Assembly: GCA_944321825.1 (NCBI GenBank)
Contig: CALUMU010000001.1
Coordinates: forward strand, 248,001-312,000
DNA: 64,000 nucleotides
Direction: 5' to 3'
Source: Candidatus Amulumruptor caecigallinarius
GTDB taxonomy: Bacteria; Bacteroidota; Bacteroidia; Bacteroidales; Muribaculaceae
Under the pieces are notes generated by a model. The model was given only the letters and a program-made list of their open reading frames with translations. It did no database searches and was not told the origin of the DNA. The position numbers were made by a program, and so were the translations under genes. Shown in pieces: positions 26,907 to 36,591 of the stretch. How positions within the stretch are numbered: the first letter of the stretch is position 1; each line of letters starts with the position of its first letter.

Positions 26907-26941
26907 CACGTTGAAAAAGTACGTATTTTTTTGATTCAACC

Positions 26942-28477
26942 ATGAGTAAGTATCTGTTGGTTCTTTCTCTGATGACCGTAATGGTTTTGTTTTCAACATC
27001 TTGCAATAGCAAGAGTGATGAAGAGGAGGAAGGTCAGAACGTCAGCTATACCAGCACTGTGATAAGTTCGTTCGCGCTCGTTGAGGACGATGAAGTGCTT
27101 CGTGACCTTGAAACGGTATATTTTACTATAGACCTTAACAATGCGCTGATATACAATGCCCAGCCGTTGCCTAAGGGAACAGACGTGTCGTCTCTTGCCG
27201 TGACTATCGGCACAGGAGTCCTCTCGGCTATCAGCATCTCTTATGTCGATGCCGACGGAGTTACGCAGACGGTGGATTATATGGCAGATTCAAGTGCTAA
27301 AATCAATTTTGCACACGGTCCTGCCACTGTCACCGTCACAAGTGGCGACGGCAATCATACACGCTCATATGAGGTCTCGGTAAATGTATATGAGGTCGAA
27401 GCCGACCTACTTGCTTGGGATGACACTTCCAGTGCCGAATTGCCCACGACTCTCGGAGTAGACAATGTGACGGCAGCTAAAGCCGTGGACTTCAAGGGGC
27501 AACCTCTTGTATTGACCTCCAATGGCAATGGAGAGCTATGCATAGCCACATGTGCCGACATCAATAATCCACAATGGACGTTCGTCTCGCCTGTCGCTCC
27601 TGCTGGTGGTGTCAAGGTAAATACTCTGGCAGTTTGTGGCGATAATCTGTATGTGGTCGCCGCCGGTGATGCCCTGTTGACATCGGCTGATGGTGGTCAG
27701 AATTGGGTCGACACAGGCGCGAGCATGTCATATATATATGGAGAATATGCGGGCCGTTTGCTCGGCAACGTGAAAGATGCAACCGGCGCATATAGTCTGA
27801 TAGACTACCCCGGAGGCACGGCCGCTGTACTGCCGGAGGGATTCCCCGTAAGCGGCACATCGCAAATGCTGTCATATGAACAGCTGTGGATGGAATCACC
27901 AATCGGTATGATGATAGGCGGCACGCTCGCTGATGGCTCGTTGACCGATGCATGCTGGGCCTATGATGGCTCGACATGGTGCAATATTGCAGTGACTGCC
28001 GCTCCTCAGCGTACAGGCGTGACTCTCGTACCTTACTTCGTGTACCGCACAGAGTCCACCAGCTGGGTGACGACGAAACTGACCGCATTCATAGCCATGG
28101 GTGGCACTAATCCCGACGGCTCTATCAGCAAGGAGGTCTATGTGTCTACTGACTATGGGACTCATTGGCTGCTTGCCGACGACTCTTTGCAGCTCCCGGA
28201 TGAATTGCCCTCATTTACATCGGCTTCTGGACTCGTATACTCTCGCATGATGTCGGCCGACCAGCTTGCAGCTGCTTCGTGGGAGGCTGTTGCCTCTAAT
28301 GAAATGCCTCTCTGGGTGGCAAGTAATTATGTCAAAGACAATGAGGGGATAACGCCCATTACAGAGTGGGAGTGTCCGTACATATATCTCTTTGGAGGTG
28401 CCGACGCATCTGGCTCCATTGATGGAAAAATCTGGAGAGGTGTGATAAACCGTCTGACATTCAAGCCCTTGCAATAA
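26942..28477 (+). CDS. DUF6242 family lipoprotein
   Basis: 511 residues with a lipoprotein signal (F-S-T-S-C, Cys21) followed by an acidic D-E-E-E-E linker. The N-terminal third is an immunoglobulin-like domain and the remainder a repeated beta-propeller-like fold (V-L-T-S-A-D-G-G-Q-N-W, later V-S-T-D-Y-G-T-H-W, resembling Asp-box turns). DUF6242 proteins are Bacteroidales surface lipoproteins of unknown role. Its stop TAA is directly followed by the ATG of the next gene, so the pair is coupled. Confidence 0.85.
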   Translation: MSKYLLVLSLMTVMVLFSTSCNSKSDEEEEGQNVSYTSTVISSFALVEDDEVLRDLETVYFTIDLNNALIYNAQPLPKGTDVSSLAVTIGTGVLSAISISYVDADGVTQTVDYMADSSAKINFAHGPATVTVTSGDGNHTRSYEVSVNVYEVEADLLAWDDTSSAELPTTLGVDNVTAAKAVDFKGQPLVLTSNGNGELCIATCADINNPQWTFVSPVAPAGGVKVNTLAVCGDNLYVVAAGDALLTSADGGQNWVDTGASMSYIYGEYAGRLLGNVKDATGAYSLIDYPGGTAAVLPEGFPVSGTSQMLSYEQLWMESPIGMMIGGTLADGSLTDACWAYDGSTWCNIAVTAAPQRTGVTLVPYFVYRTESTSWVTTKLTAFIAMGGTNPDGSISKEVYVSTDYGTHWLLADDSLQLPDELPSFTSASGLVYSRMMSADQLAAASWEAVASNEMPLWVASNYVKDNEGITPITEWECPYIYLFGGADASGSIDGKIWRGVINRLTFKPLQ

Positions 28478-29209
28478 ATGGCATCCTCTTTTCGACATAT
28501 GATCCGTTGGCACTTGCCAAAAGCTACGATGACGCTTGTCGCTGTCATCGCGTTTGTTGGTGTGTCTTCTCAACGGGTCAGTGGCCAGTCATGGCAGTCG
28601 TTTGAGGAACCGTATAAATTTGACTTCGGGCTGGCTATGGGCATGGCCGGTTACTGGGGCGACCTGAGCAGCAACATGTTCTCAGACCCAGGGCTGGCGG
28701 CTTCGGCTCTGTTTCATTACCGATTTGATGCCCGCTGGTTGGTCAGAGGTAGTTTTACCGGGGCTCAGCTTAGTGGCTCGAACAAGAATGCAGAGAATGT
28801 AGTACCAGCCGGGATGTTGGAATTTTCGGCGGGATTCTATGCTTTGGATGCACGTGCGGAATTTAATTTCCTCAATTTCGGAATCGGAGAGACATATAAG
28901 CAGCTTAGCCGCTGTACTCCGTATCTCGGGCTGGGTCTTGGTGCGGCCATGTCTCGTGTCAACAAAGAGAGCCACGTGGCGATGACGATTCCGATGTCGT
29001 TCGGAGTCAAGTACAAGATATCCGAGAGAGTCAATCTCGGTGCGGAATGGACATTTATGAAAGTATTCGGCGACAAGGTGGACGGTTACGAGAATCTTAC
29101 AGGTGTAGCGACCGATTTCCTGCGCCATACCGACTGGGTGTCCACCATACAGCTTTATTTCACATATGAGTTTGGTCGCAGATGCGTGGCATGCAACCGC
29201 CATGAATAA
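28478..29209 (+). CDS. DUF6089 family outer-membrane beta-barrel protein
   Basis: 243 residues with a signal sequence (hydrophobic 17-32), then alternating beta strands rich in Gly and aromatics (F-D-F-G-L-A-M-G-M-A-G-Y-W-G-D) and a terminal strand ending in Y-F-T-Y-E-F. This is the DUF6089 pattern seen next to uppS and bamA in Bacteroidales. Probably a small outer-membrane barrel of the envelope-biogenesis block. A short Cys-containing tail follows the last strand. Confidence 0.82.
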   Translation: MASSFRHMIRWHLPKATMTLVAVIAFVGVSSQRVSGQSWQSFEEPYKFDFGLAMGMAGYWGDLSSNMFSDPGLAASALFHYRFDARWLVRGSFTGAQLSGSNKNAENVVPAGMLEFSAGFYALDARAEFNFLNFGIGETYKQLSRCTPYLGLGLGAAMSRVNKESHVAMTIPMSFGVKYKISERVNLGAEWTFMKVFGDKVDGYENLTGVATDFLRHTDWVSTIQLYFTYEFGRRCVACNRHE

Positions 29210-29234
29210 TAATCGGTTATAATCATCAGGCAAT

Positions 29235-30017
29235 ATGACTGTACAATCGACCATACCAGCTCCGCATGTTTCTGACACCAAGGTGCCGGTACATGTTGCC
29301 ATAATCATGGATGGCAATGGACGCTGGGCCAAAGCCCGCGGACTTGACCGTTCGGCCGGCCATGTGGAGGGTGTAAATACTGTCCGGCGGATTACCGAAG
29401 CGGCCTCTGAGGCCGGTATCGGATATCTGACGCTGTATGCATTCTCTACCGAAAACTGGAATAGGCCTCAATCGGAAGTCGATGCCTTGATGCATCTCAT
29501 AGGCATGGCCATAGAACGGGAAACGCCTGATTTGATACGCAACAATGTAAGGCTGACCATGATAGGAGATACGGACCGTATGCCGCCCGAAGCCCTTGAC
29601 CGGCTCAACGGCTGTATCGAGTCAACATCGCATTGCTCAGGGTTGACGCTGTGCCTCGCACTTAGCTATTCTGCCCGCTGGGAGTTGGCGGAGGCTGTCC
29701 GCCGCATATCCAATGAGGTAGCCGACAGGCGTTTGGCTGTGGGGGACATAGATGAGCATACCGTATCGCGGTTCCTTACTACCGCTTCGATGCCTGACCC
29801 CGATTTGCTCATACGCACAGGAGGCGACCAGCGTATCAGCAATTTCTTGCTATGGCAGATTGCTTATTCAGAGATATACTTCACACCGACATATTGGCCG
29901 GATTTCACCAAGGAGCAGTTTCGGGAGGCTCTTGACTCCTATGCCGGACGTGAACGCCGGTTCGGACTCACGTCCGAGCAGGTCTTGTCGGATTGCGACG
30001 GGGCGACTTCGCCATAG
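29235..30017 (+). CDS. uppS: Isoprenyl transferase (undecaprenyl diphosphate synthase)
   Basis: Builds the C55 lipid carrier for peptidoglycan and polysaccharides from FPP and IPP. The cis-prenyltransferase motif I-M-D-G-N-G-R-W-A-K at about 24-33 includes the catalytic Asp. T-L-Y-A-F-S-T-E-N-W-N-R-P near 71-83 and L-L-I-R-T-G-G-D-Q-R-I-S-N-F-L near 193-207 complete the family set. 260 residues is normal. It stands 73 bases before bamA. Confidence 0.95.
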   Translation: MTVQSTIPAPHVSDTKVPVHVAIIMDGNGRWAKARGLDRSAGHVEGVNTVRRITEAASEAGIGYLTLYAFSTENWNRPQSEVDALMHLIGMAIERETPDLIRNNVRLTMIGDTDRMPPEALDRLNGCIESTSHCSGLTLCLALSYSARWELAEAVRRISNEVADRRLAVGDIDEHTVSRFLTTASMPDPDLLIRTGGDQRISNFLLWQIAYSEIYFTPTYWPDFTKEQFREALDSYAGRERRFGLTSEQVLSDCDGATSP

Positions 30018-30090
30018 ATACGGTACGCGATTACATAACCCTTTCGCCTGTTAATTTAATCCGTATATACCCATTCATTATTTACAATAG

Positions 30091-32820
30091 ATGCTTCGAT
30101 ACATCACTTTCTCATATGCCTCTCTGGCAGACATGTTTCGACGGACGCTGTCACGTATCTCTTTAGCAGTGGTAGTGTTGGCGGCTTTTGTAGTGCTGGC
30201 TCCGGATAGCGTTATAGCTCAGGAGGCCGACACTGTGCCTGCTGACACGGCACAGGAACGGGTCATGATGCCTGTCGATACGATATTCAACCCTAATATA
30301 GTCTACACGACCACTCCTCGTATATATGAAATATCCGGAATCACAGTTGACGGTGCCCCTAACTACCAGCGTGAAGTAGTCATAGGTTACAGCGGACTCA
30401 GGGTAGGCAGTCGTATTGAGATTCCGGGTAAGGATATAACAGAAGCTGCAAAGCGCCTGTGGGATCAGGGCTTGTTTGCCAATGTGCAGATTCTCGTAGA
30501 CAAATTCGTCGGTGATAAAGTGTGGCTGCGTCTGAACTTGCGGCAGCAGCCGCGTATTGGCACCATTAACTTCCATGGGGTGAAGAAAGGTGAGCAGAAG
30601 GACCTTGAAGACCGCCTGAAACTGATGAAAGGCAACCAGATTACACCCAATATCGTCAATCGAGCCAAGCAGATCATCAAGAAATATTTTGATGAGAAAG
30701 GATTCCCCAATGCCAATGTAACGGTTTCGACTGCTGAAGACATCTCGGAGCCTAACTATATGACTGTCGACATCGTAGTCAATCGTCATGACAAGATAAA
30801 GGTGCACAAGATATACATCAGCGGCAATGAAGCACTTTCTGATAGGAAAATCAAAGGTGCGATGAAAAAGACCAACGAAAACGGCAACATCCTCAATCTC
30901 TTCAAGCAGAAGAAGTTTGTGGAAAGCGATTATCAGGACGACCTCAACCGCATTATCCGGGCGTATAACGAACGGGGCTATCGCGATGCCAAGATATTGA
31001 AGGACAGCGTGGTGCCTTATAGCGAAAACCGTGTGGACGTATACATTGAAGTAGAGGAGGGCGATGTGTATTACATCCGTAATATCGAATGGGTCGGTAA
31101 TACCGTATACCCTACGGAAGTCCTCCAGGATCTTCTCGCTATGAACCCGGGCGATGTCTATAACCAGAAGCGTCTCGAAAAGCGTGTGCGCGAGGACGAC
31201 GATGCTGTCAGCAATCTGTACATGAACAATGGCTACCTGTTCTTCAACCTTGTGCCTATCGAACGCAATGTCCGCAATGACTCCATCGATTTGGAAATGC
31301 GCATTATGGAAGGCCCCCAGGCGCGTATCAACCAAGTAATCATCAACGGCAACGACCGTCTGTATGAGAGGGTTATACGGCGCGAACTCCGTGTCAAGCC
31401 AGGAGAGCTTTTCAGTAAGGAAGACCTCATGCGTTCGGCTCGTGAGATAGCTGCCACAGGTCATTTCAACCCTGAAAACATGGATATCCGTCCACAGCCC
31501 AACGAGGACGACGGCACTGTGGACATCATCTTCAACCTCGAGTCCAAAAACAACGACAAAATAGAGTTTTCGCTTGGATGGGGCCAGACGGGAGTCATCG
31601 GTAAGGTGGCTCTGTCATTCACCAACTTCTCGATACAGAACCTGCTTCATCCGAGCAATTACAAGGGCATCATACCACAGGGCGACGGACAGCAGTTCAC
31701 CATATCCGCACAGACCAATGCCCGCTACTATCAGAGCTACAGCATATCGTTCCTTGACACTTGGTTTGGTGGCAAGCGGCCAAATTCATTGAGTGTGTCG
31801 GCTTATTTCAGCCGTCAGACTGGTGTCAACTCGGCATATTACAGCGATAATTATTGGGGCAATATGTATGGTTATGGCCTCGGCAGCTCATGGAACTACA
31901 ACAACAACAATTACGATTACAGGTATACCTATGAGAATGCCTATGACCCCAACCAGGTGCTTCAGATGGCTGGTGTTACTGTCGGTTTCGGTAAGCGTAT
32001 GAGCTGGCCTGATGATTATTTCACGTTCCAGGCCGACCTGAGCTACAACTGGTACTATCTGAAAAACTGGCGTTATCTTTTCCAGATGAGTAACGGTACC
32101 TCCAACTCCATCGTGCTCGGCTTGACTCTCGGACGCAACAGTATAGACAATCCTACATATACACGTCGTGGTTCGACTTTCTCGCTCAACCTCCAGCTCA
32201 CACCGCCGTGGAGCCTCTTCCGCAAGAAGAACTGGCAGCAGCTTTACGAGGAGAACACCGATGAGTCGAAAAAGCAACTCTATCAGTGGATTGAATACTG
32301 GAAGCTGCGGTTCAAGTCCCGTACATACACTCCGCTCACCGATCCTTCGGGACAGTATACTCTCGTGCTGATGACACGTGCTGATATCGGTCTGCTCGGC
32401 TACTACAACCGTTGGGTCAAGACCCCGTTTGAGACTTTCTATGTCGGAGGCGACGGTATGTCAGGCTCATATACTTATGCAACAGAGACCATAGCCCTCC
32501 GTGGTTACGACAACGGTGCGCTCACTCCCGGCAACCGTCTTGGATATGCATATGCGCGTTTTGGAGCCGAACTGCATTTCCCGTTCCTCTTGCAGCCGAC
32601 CACCACCATCTACGGTCTGGTATTCGTCGAAGGAGGCAACGCTTGGACCGATGTGGCGAGCTTCTCGCCGTTTGACCTCAAGCGCAGCGCCGGAGCCGGT
32701 GTCCGTGTGTTCCTGCCGATGGTAGGTATGATGGGTATCGACTGGGGCTACGGTTTTGATAAAGTTTATGGTGTAAGGGGCGGTAGCCATTTCCACTTCA
32801 TCTTAGGACAGGAATTCTAA
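30091..32820 (+). CDS. bamA: Outer membrane protein assembly factor BamA
   Basis: 909 residues: signal peptide, then POTRA repeats (about 75-480, e.g. G-L-R-V-G-S and G-N-E-A-L-S-D-R-K-I) and a C-terminal 16-strand barrel from about 500. The barrel ends F-H-F-I-L-G-Q-E-F. It inserts beta-barrel proteins into the outer membrane. The first 14 residues before M-F-R-R are not typical of a signal peptide, so the true start may be the ATG at 30133. Two Skp chaperone genes follow, the usual order. Confidence 0.95.
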   Translation: MLRYITFSYASLADMFRRTLSRISLAVVVLAAFVVLAPDSVIAQEADTVPADTAQERVMMPVDTIFNPNIVYTTTPRIYEISGITVDGAPNYQREVVIGYSGLRVGSRIEIPGKDITEAAKRLWDQGLFANVQILVDKFVGDKVWLRLNLRQQPRIGTINFHGVKKGEQKDLEDRLKLMKGNQITPNIVNRAKQIIKKYFDEKGFPNANVTVSTAEDISEPNYMTVDIVVNRHDKIKVHKIYISGNEALSDRKIKGAMKKTNENGNILNLFKQKKFVESDYQDDLNRIIRAYNERGYRDAKILKDSVVPYSENRVDVYIEVEEGDVYYIRNIEWVGNTVYPTEVLQDLLAMNPGDVYNQKRLEKRVREDDDAVSNLYMNNGYLFFNLVPIERNVRNDSIDLEMRIMEGPQARINQVIINGNDRLYERVIRRELRVKPGELFSKEDLMRSAREIAATGHFNPENMDIRPQPNEDDGTVDIIFNLESKNNDKIEFSLGWGQTGVIGKVALSFTNFSIQNLLHPSNYKGIIPQGDGQQFTISAQTNARYYQSYSISFLDTWFGGKRPNSLSVSAYFSRQTGVNSAYYSDNYWGNMYGYGLGSSWNYNNNNYDYRYTYENAYDPNQVLQMAGVTVGFGKRMSWPDDYFTFQADLSYNWYYLKNWRYLFQMSNGTSNSIVLGLTLGRNSIDNPTYTRRGSTFSLNLQLTPPWSLFRKKNWQQLYEENTDESKKQLYQWIEYWKLRFKSRTYTPLTDPSGQYTLVLMTRADIGLLGYYNRWVKTPFETFYVGGDGMSGSYTYATETIALRGYDNGALTPGNRLGYAYARFGAELHFPFLLQPTTTIYGLVFVEGGNAWTDVASFSPFDLKRSAGAGVRVFLPMVGMMGIDWGYGFDKVYGVRGGSHFHFILGQEF

Positions 32821-32834
32821 TTAACAAATATTGT

Positions 32835-32842
32835 TATCTTTG
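32835..32842 (+). promoter_or_regulatory. -7 promoter element before the Skp/OmpH genes
   Basis: TATCTTTG matches TAnnTTTG exactly, 73 bases before the first chaperone gene and just after the bamA stop. A good -33 element is not visible, so this is a partial match. Confidence 0.4.
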
Positions 32843-32915
32843 CGTTAAACCAAATATCGGGTCTAAGTGTCAAAATGGTAACTGTCTAACAATTTAACCA
32901 ACGAATCAAACGACT

Positions 32916-33431
32916 ATGAAGAAGATAATACTTTTGGCAGCGTTATGCCTGATGACGGCACTTGCCGGACGGGCCCAGAAATTTGCGATGGTGGATATGG
33001 AGTACATCCTTAAGAATGTACCGGCATATGAAATGGCTAACGAGCAGCTCAACCAGCTTTCGCTGCGCTGGCAGAAAGAACTCGAAAAGGCTGCCAACGA
33101 TGCACAGACGGCTTACAAGAACTACCAGAATGAGAAAGTCTTTCTGACCGACGAAATGCAGAAGAAACGCGAGGAGGAGATTGTGGCTAAAGAAAAAGCT
33201 GCAGCCGAACTACGCAATAAATATTTCGGACCGGAAGGTGAGTTGTATAAGCGCCGCCAGAACCTGATGAAGCCGATTCAGGACGATGTCTACAATGCCA
33301 TTAAGAAGGTAGCCGAGGAGCGCGGTTATCAGGCGATATTCGACCGGGCTTCGTCGGTAGATGTGATTTTTGCATCGCCGCGTATTGATGTCAGCCGAGA
33401 AGTGCTGTCAAAGCTCGGATACGCTAACTGA
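32916..33431 (+). CDS. OmpH/Skp family periplasmic chaperone, first copy
   Basis: 171 residues with a signal peptide ending near A-G-R-A-Q (20). It then has the Skp pattern F-A-M-V-D-M-E-Y-I-L-K-N-V-P, a long coiled coil rich in Lys/Glu (about 45-120), and a closing V-D-V-I-F-A-S-P-R-I-D-V-S. Skp trimers hold unfolded outer-membrane proteins for BamA. The paralogue follows 54 bases later. Confidence 0.92.
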   Translation: MKKIILLAALCLMTALAGRAQKFAMVDMEYILKNVPAYEMANEQLNQLSLRWQKELEKAANDAQTAYKNYQNEKVFLTDEMQKKREEEIVAKEKAAAELRNKYFGPEGELYKRRQNLMKPIQDDVYNAIKKVAEERGYQAIFDRASSVDVIFASPRIDVSREVLSKLGYAN

Positions 33432-33485
33432 TAGATATTAATTCAAATATACTCAACAAATTAACTATAACACTAATCTAATCTT

Positions 33486-34001
33486 ATGATCAAGAAAATT
33501 CTTGCAGTGCTTGCTGTCGTTGCTATAGCACTCCCGGTGTGCACTATGGCACAGTCTAAATTCGGCATCGTCAACCCCGACGCAATTATGAGGGATCTTC
33601 CTGAGCTTGCCAATGCACAGAAAGAGCTGGAGGCAGTATCTGCAAAGTATCAGAAGGAGGACAGCGTGCTCCAGACCGAAATCCAGCTTAAGTATGACGA
33701 CCTGCAGAAAACCATGCGCAATGACCCTAACACTCCCCAGGCCATCCAGGAGCGTCGTATGCAGGAAATCCAGGATATGACCAACAAATACCAGCAGTTC
33801 CGCCAGAATGCCCAGCAGGACATCCAGCGTCAGCAGGAGACTCTGCTTGCCCCCGTGCAGCAGAAAGTGGTCAGTGCCATCAAGGCTGTCGGCGAACTCG
33901 GCGGCTATACATTTATCTTCACCAGCGAAGTCCCTGCCTATGTAGGCAAGGATGTAGTGGATGTGACTCCCGAAGTGCGCAAGCAGCTCGGATTGAAGTA
34001 A
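33486..34001 (+). CDS. OmpH/Skp family periplasmic chaperone, second copy
   Basis: 171 residues with signal peptide (cleavage after about M-A-Q, 22), opening K-F-G-I-V-N-P-D-A-I and a Gln-rich coiled coil (about 75-125). It is a diverged paralogue of the preceding gene in tandem, as is usual after bamA in Bacteroidetes. Its end is followed by a strong terminator. Confidence 0.92.
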   Translation: MIKKILAVLAVVAIALPVCTMAQSKFGIVNPDAIMRDLPELANAQKELEAVSAKYQKEDSVLQTEIQLKYDDLQKTMRNDPNTPQAIQERRMQEIQDMTNKYQQFRQNAQQDIQRQQETLLAPVQQKVVSAIKAVGELGGYTFIFTSEVPAYVGKDVVDVTPEVRKQLGLK

Positions 34002-34031
34002 TCCCCATTATTATTACATAATGACCTTATG

Positions 34032-34061
34032 GCAGCGCCGCCCGGTATACGGCGGCGCTGC
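34032..34061 (+). terminator. Terminator of the bamA-skp operon
   Basis: A perfect 11-bp GC-rich stem (34032-34042 with 34051-34061) and 8-base loop lies 30 bases after the second chaperone gene, followed by a T-rich stretch. It lies inside the longest possible frame of the next gene, which argues against that upstream start. Confidence 0.8.
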
Positions 34062-34086
34062 TTGCTTTCCCCTATCGGTACCCCAT

Positions 34087-35499
34087 ATGCCGCTGGACCA
34101 GTCATTAAAAAGACATCTGACTATAATCCCGTGGATTGTAGCGGGATTGTGTGTGCTTGAGTGTCTCGCGTTCATGCTCTACCACCATGCCACCACAGGG
34201 TATTGGGCATTCTACATGCCGGATACCAATTCGTATATTTTTGACGGCTTCACTTTGCGCCCACCGTTCTATCCGTTGTTCTTGAGGGCTTGCGGGTTTT
34301 CGACCGACATGACCGAGCCGACGATGATAGCTGTTTCATTAGTGCCGATTATTGTCCATGTATTGTCTGTAGCTGCTTTTACACGCATGGCCATAGGAGT
34401 GGGCGGTATCTGGGGACTCTGTGTTGCTTTGGTCTATGCCCTCTTTCCTTCCTTGGGTATATTGCCGTTGGAAATGGGCACCGAAAGCTTTTCCATGTCG
34501 TTTGTGGTGATAACGACCTACTTGTTCTATTGTATGTTATATAAGCCGTCATATGTACTGTGGATAGCTTTTACGTTGATGATACTGCTATTGCAGTCCA
34601 TAAAGCCGGCGTTCCTGTTTGTCCCTGTTTGTGTCGCCGTAATCGGGATTGGTATGATGCTGATGCCCGTCGATCCTCACAGACGCATATTGTCACGTCG
34701 GCTTCTCGTATCAGCAGCTGTCTGCGTGGCATATATACTGGTCTACAGCGCGGGTGTCTATTATAAATGGGGCGTATTTACTCCTTCTACCGTAAGTCTG
34801 AGAAATGATTATTACGAAGCTCGGCTGGCCGGTGTGCTCGACCCAAAGTGCTCTCCGGATGCGGACTTGGCGGCAGTTATTGACAGTTACATTACTAACC
34901 GCCCTGTCATTGATGAGGTTGATAGCTCTGCATGGATAGAAGGTTTAGATTTGACTAATAAATACGACCTTGCAGCATTGAGGGTTACCATTATTGAAAG
35001 CCGGAAAAAGCATGCCGCCAAGTGGCGCGACTATTTCGTGCGTAAAGTATCCTTGGGGTTGTCGGAATCGCTGATTTATCCGGGTACTGACAAAGGAGTG
35101 TTTGCAGGATATGAATTTCGTGATGATATAGGCCGTTTCCTTACAAGGACTGGGGTGACATGGTGGATTCCTACGGCTGTCGCTTTAGCGATGATGTCGC
35201 TGCTTACCTTACGGCTTGCTGTCTGCTTGCGCCATAGGGCAGGATGTAAAAAAGCACGATATGGAGCTGTTGACATTTTCGCTGATTTCAGATGCAAGTC
35301 TTTGAGAGCGTCTTCAAATCTAAGGGCGTGGTGCTTGTCCTCATTTCTGGTGCTTCTGCTTGCCGGCAATATCGGTGTGGTGGTATTCGGTGCGCCGTAT
35401 GATTTCTCACGTCTTCTCTGCCCGGTGCTACCAGCCTTTTTTCTGCTGTTGGGTTGCCTCCCTGGCCTGTTCGTCCATCGTAACGACAAGTCTGCTTAA
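34087..35499 (+). CDS. Multi-pass membrane protein, glycosyltransferase-like
   Basis: 470 residues with about ten membrane helices, first at about 12-30. Near 47 the sequence M-P-D-T-N-S-Y followed by P-P-F-Y-P-L-F resembles the first loop of membrane GT-C glycosyltransferases (Asp-containing loop after helix one), and the long soluble loop near 230-330 fits too. No family is certain. The frame is open from 34021, but the first 22 codons run through a terminator hairpin, so ATG 34087 is chosen. It is the last chromosomal gene before the element border. Confidence 0.7.
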   Translation: MPLDQSLKRHLTIIPWIVAGLCVLECLAFMLYHHATTGYWAFYMPDTNSYIFDGFTLRPPFYPLFLRACGFSTDMTEPTMIAVSLVPIIVHVLSVAAFTRMAIGVGGIWGLCVALVYALFPSLGILPLEMGTESFSMSFVVITTYLFYCMLYKPSYVLWIAFTLMILLLQSIKPAFLFVPVCVAVIGIGMMLMPVDPHRRILSRRLLVSAAVCVAYILVYSAGVYYKWGVFTPSTVSLRNDYYEARLAGVLDPKCSPDADLAAVIDSYITNRPVIDEVDSSAWIEGLDLTNKYDLAALRVTIIESRKKHAAKWRDYFVRKVSLGLSESLIYPGTDKGVFAGYEFRDDIGRFLTRTGVTWWIPTAVALAMMSLLTLRLAVCLRHRAGCKKARYGAVDIFADFRCKSLRASSNLRAWCLSSFLVLLLAGNIGVVVFGAPYDFSRLLCPVLPAFFLLLGCLPGLFVHRNDKSA

Positions 35500-35740
35500 A
35501 GTATAGACTATTTAGCTGCGCCAAGATATCGTCCGCTGACCCCAAATTGCCATGCGGATTTGCATGTAAATTTGAAACGACGATGCAAAAAGTTGCAAAA
35601 AACGTCAAAATCTGGCAAAGTGAAGCCGTTTTTTTTAGCTTGGTAGGGCTGGGAGTCACGGATGTCGGCCTTAACCATAAACAATCCGTGCGGCGTTCCC
35701 GTCATGCTTCGACATTCGGTAAAATGCTGTATGCCAAATA
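35500..35740. other. Intergenic, no gene seen
   Basis: 240 bases between the membrane protein and the tRNA terminator. It has a TAAATTTG -7-like element (35567-35574) and a run of eight T near 35630 but no clear transcript or coding frame. Confidence 0.4.
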
Positions 35741-35789
35741 AATAAAAAGAATGAGTAACGAAAGCCGGGGCTTGTCAATTACTCATTCT
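35741..35789 (-). terminator. Terminator of the ancestral tRNA-Pro gene
   Basis: An 11-bp stem (35748-35758 with 35779-35789) encloses a second AAGCC/GGCTT stem. On the minus strand it is followed by TTTTTATT. It sits 15 bases after the tRNA 3' end, so it belongs to the chromosomal tRNA transcription unit. Confidence 0.7.
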
Positions 35790-35804
35790 TATCTTTCTGA
35801 TGTT

Positions 35805-35850
35805 TCGGAGTGGCGAGATTCGAACTCGCGACCCCCTGCTCCCAAAAGAT
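35805..35850 (-). other. Attachment site: 3' half of tRNA-Pro (UGG), left border of an integrative element
   Basis: Read on the minus strand, this is the 3' half of a tRNA from the anticodon loop (TTTGGGA, anticodon TGG) through the 3' anticodon stem, the T-arm (GCGAG, TTCGAAT, CTCGC) and the acceptor strand CACTCCG plus A. The 5' half is absent: bases 35851-35890 do not pair with any arm. A half tRNA ending in the anticodon loop is the usual footprint of tyrosine-recombinase integration. The intact tRNA should lie at the other end of the element, beyond this window. Confidence 0.85.
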
Positions 35851-35933
35851 GCCCTATCAAGCTTTAGTTTAGTGTGAATGAGTTAGTTATAGTTTAGTAC
35901 GTGCAAATCGTTGCATGTGTTTTTATGTAGTCG

Positions 35934-36539
35934 TTACTCCCATTTGATGGGGATATTGGTAAAGCGGAAGCCGTCTATATTTAAGTTTTGTCCCGGCCGA
36001 AGGTCTAAAGTTTTAATGAATTGAGGTTCATTATCTGCTTGCGTTTTGAGTATTAGTTTTACAGGAGTGTCAGGAAATAGTGTAGTAGCAACGGCTAAGG
36101 AGTTGTCTCCTAATGTAGATGCATATTTTGTATCTCTATGGGTCTCTCCTTGTTCATCAATAAAGACTGGAGGCTCAAGCGTAATAGATTGTTCTATCCT
36201 TCCTGTGGATAGGACTGAAACCACAAATGTGATCTCTCCAGTCGTCCTATTGCCTTTAGCTTCGATAAGACGGTAATTGATATTACGATTAGATGTTGCC
36301 TCGGCAATGGTTGGCTGGAGGCTGATGGCTTGCTTCAGGGCAAGGTTTTGTTTTGTGACTTCGTCAACCTTGACTTGCATGTTTGCCATGGCTGTTTGCA
36401 TGGCAGTAACGGTTGACTTAAGGGAGTCTACAGCGTTTCCCATCTGAGCAATTTTCTGCTCAACTTCGGGATTGGTACTCTGCGCATGAGCCATAAGCGA
36501 CACCGCAAAGACGATTGAAGACAGAATTACTTTTTTCAT
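35934..36539 (-). CDS. Hypothetical secreted protein with coiled coil, 201 aa
   Basis: A clear signal peptide (cleavage after M-A-H-A-Q, about 20) is followed by a coiled coil (about 25-75, with D-S-L-K-S-T-V) and a beta-rich C-terminal domain. No family recognised. It is the first gene inside the element border and reads toward the chromosome, with nothing after it but the tRNA fragment. Confidence 0.7.
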   Translation of the reverse strand: MKKVILSSIVFAVSLMAHAQSTNPEVEQKIAQMGNAVDSLKSTVTAMQTAMANMQVKVDEVTKQNLALKQAISLQPTIAEATSNRNINYRLIEAKGNRTTGEITFVVSVLSTGRIEQSITLEPPVFIDEQGETHRDTKYASTLGDNSLAVATTLFPDTPVKLILKTQADNEPQFIKTLDLRPGQNLNIDGFRFTNIPIKWE

Positions 36540-36591
36540 ATTAAGATTGGTTACTCGTGTTTTTATTAGTTCTACTCCGTTGAATCCTTAT

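Noticed and set aside
30163..31464. A 433-codon frame antisense to bamA
   Set aside because: bamA is certain on the plus strand; the antisense frame is a codon-bias shadow with no domain pattern.
34021..34086. Start of the membrane-protein gene at 34021
   Set aside because: The codons run through a perfect 11-bp terminator stem and encode no membrane-protein-like start; ATG 34087 gives a normal N-terminus.
35805..35881. A complete tRNA-Pro gene
   Set aside because: Only the part from the anticodon loop to the 3' end can be folded; the 5' acceptor, D-arm and 5' anticodon strand are missing.
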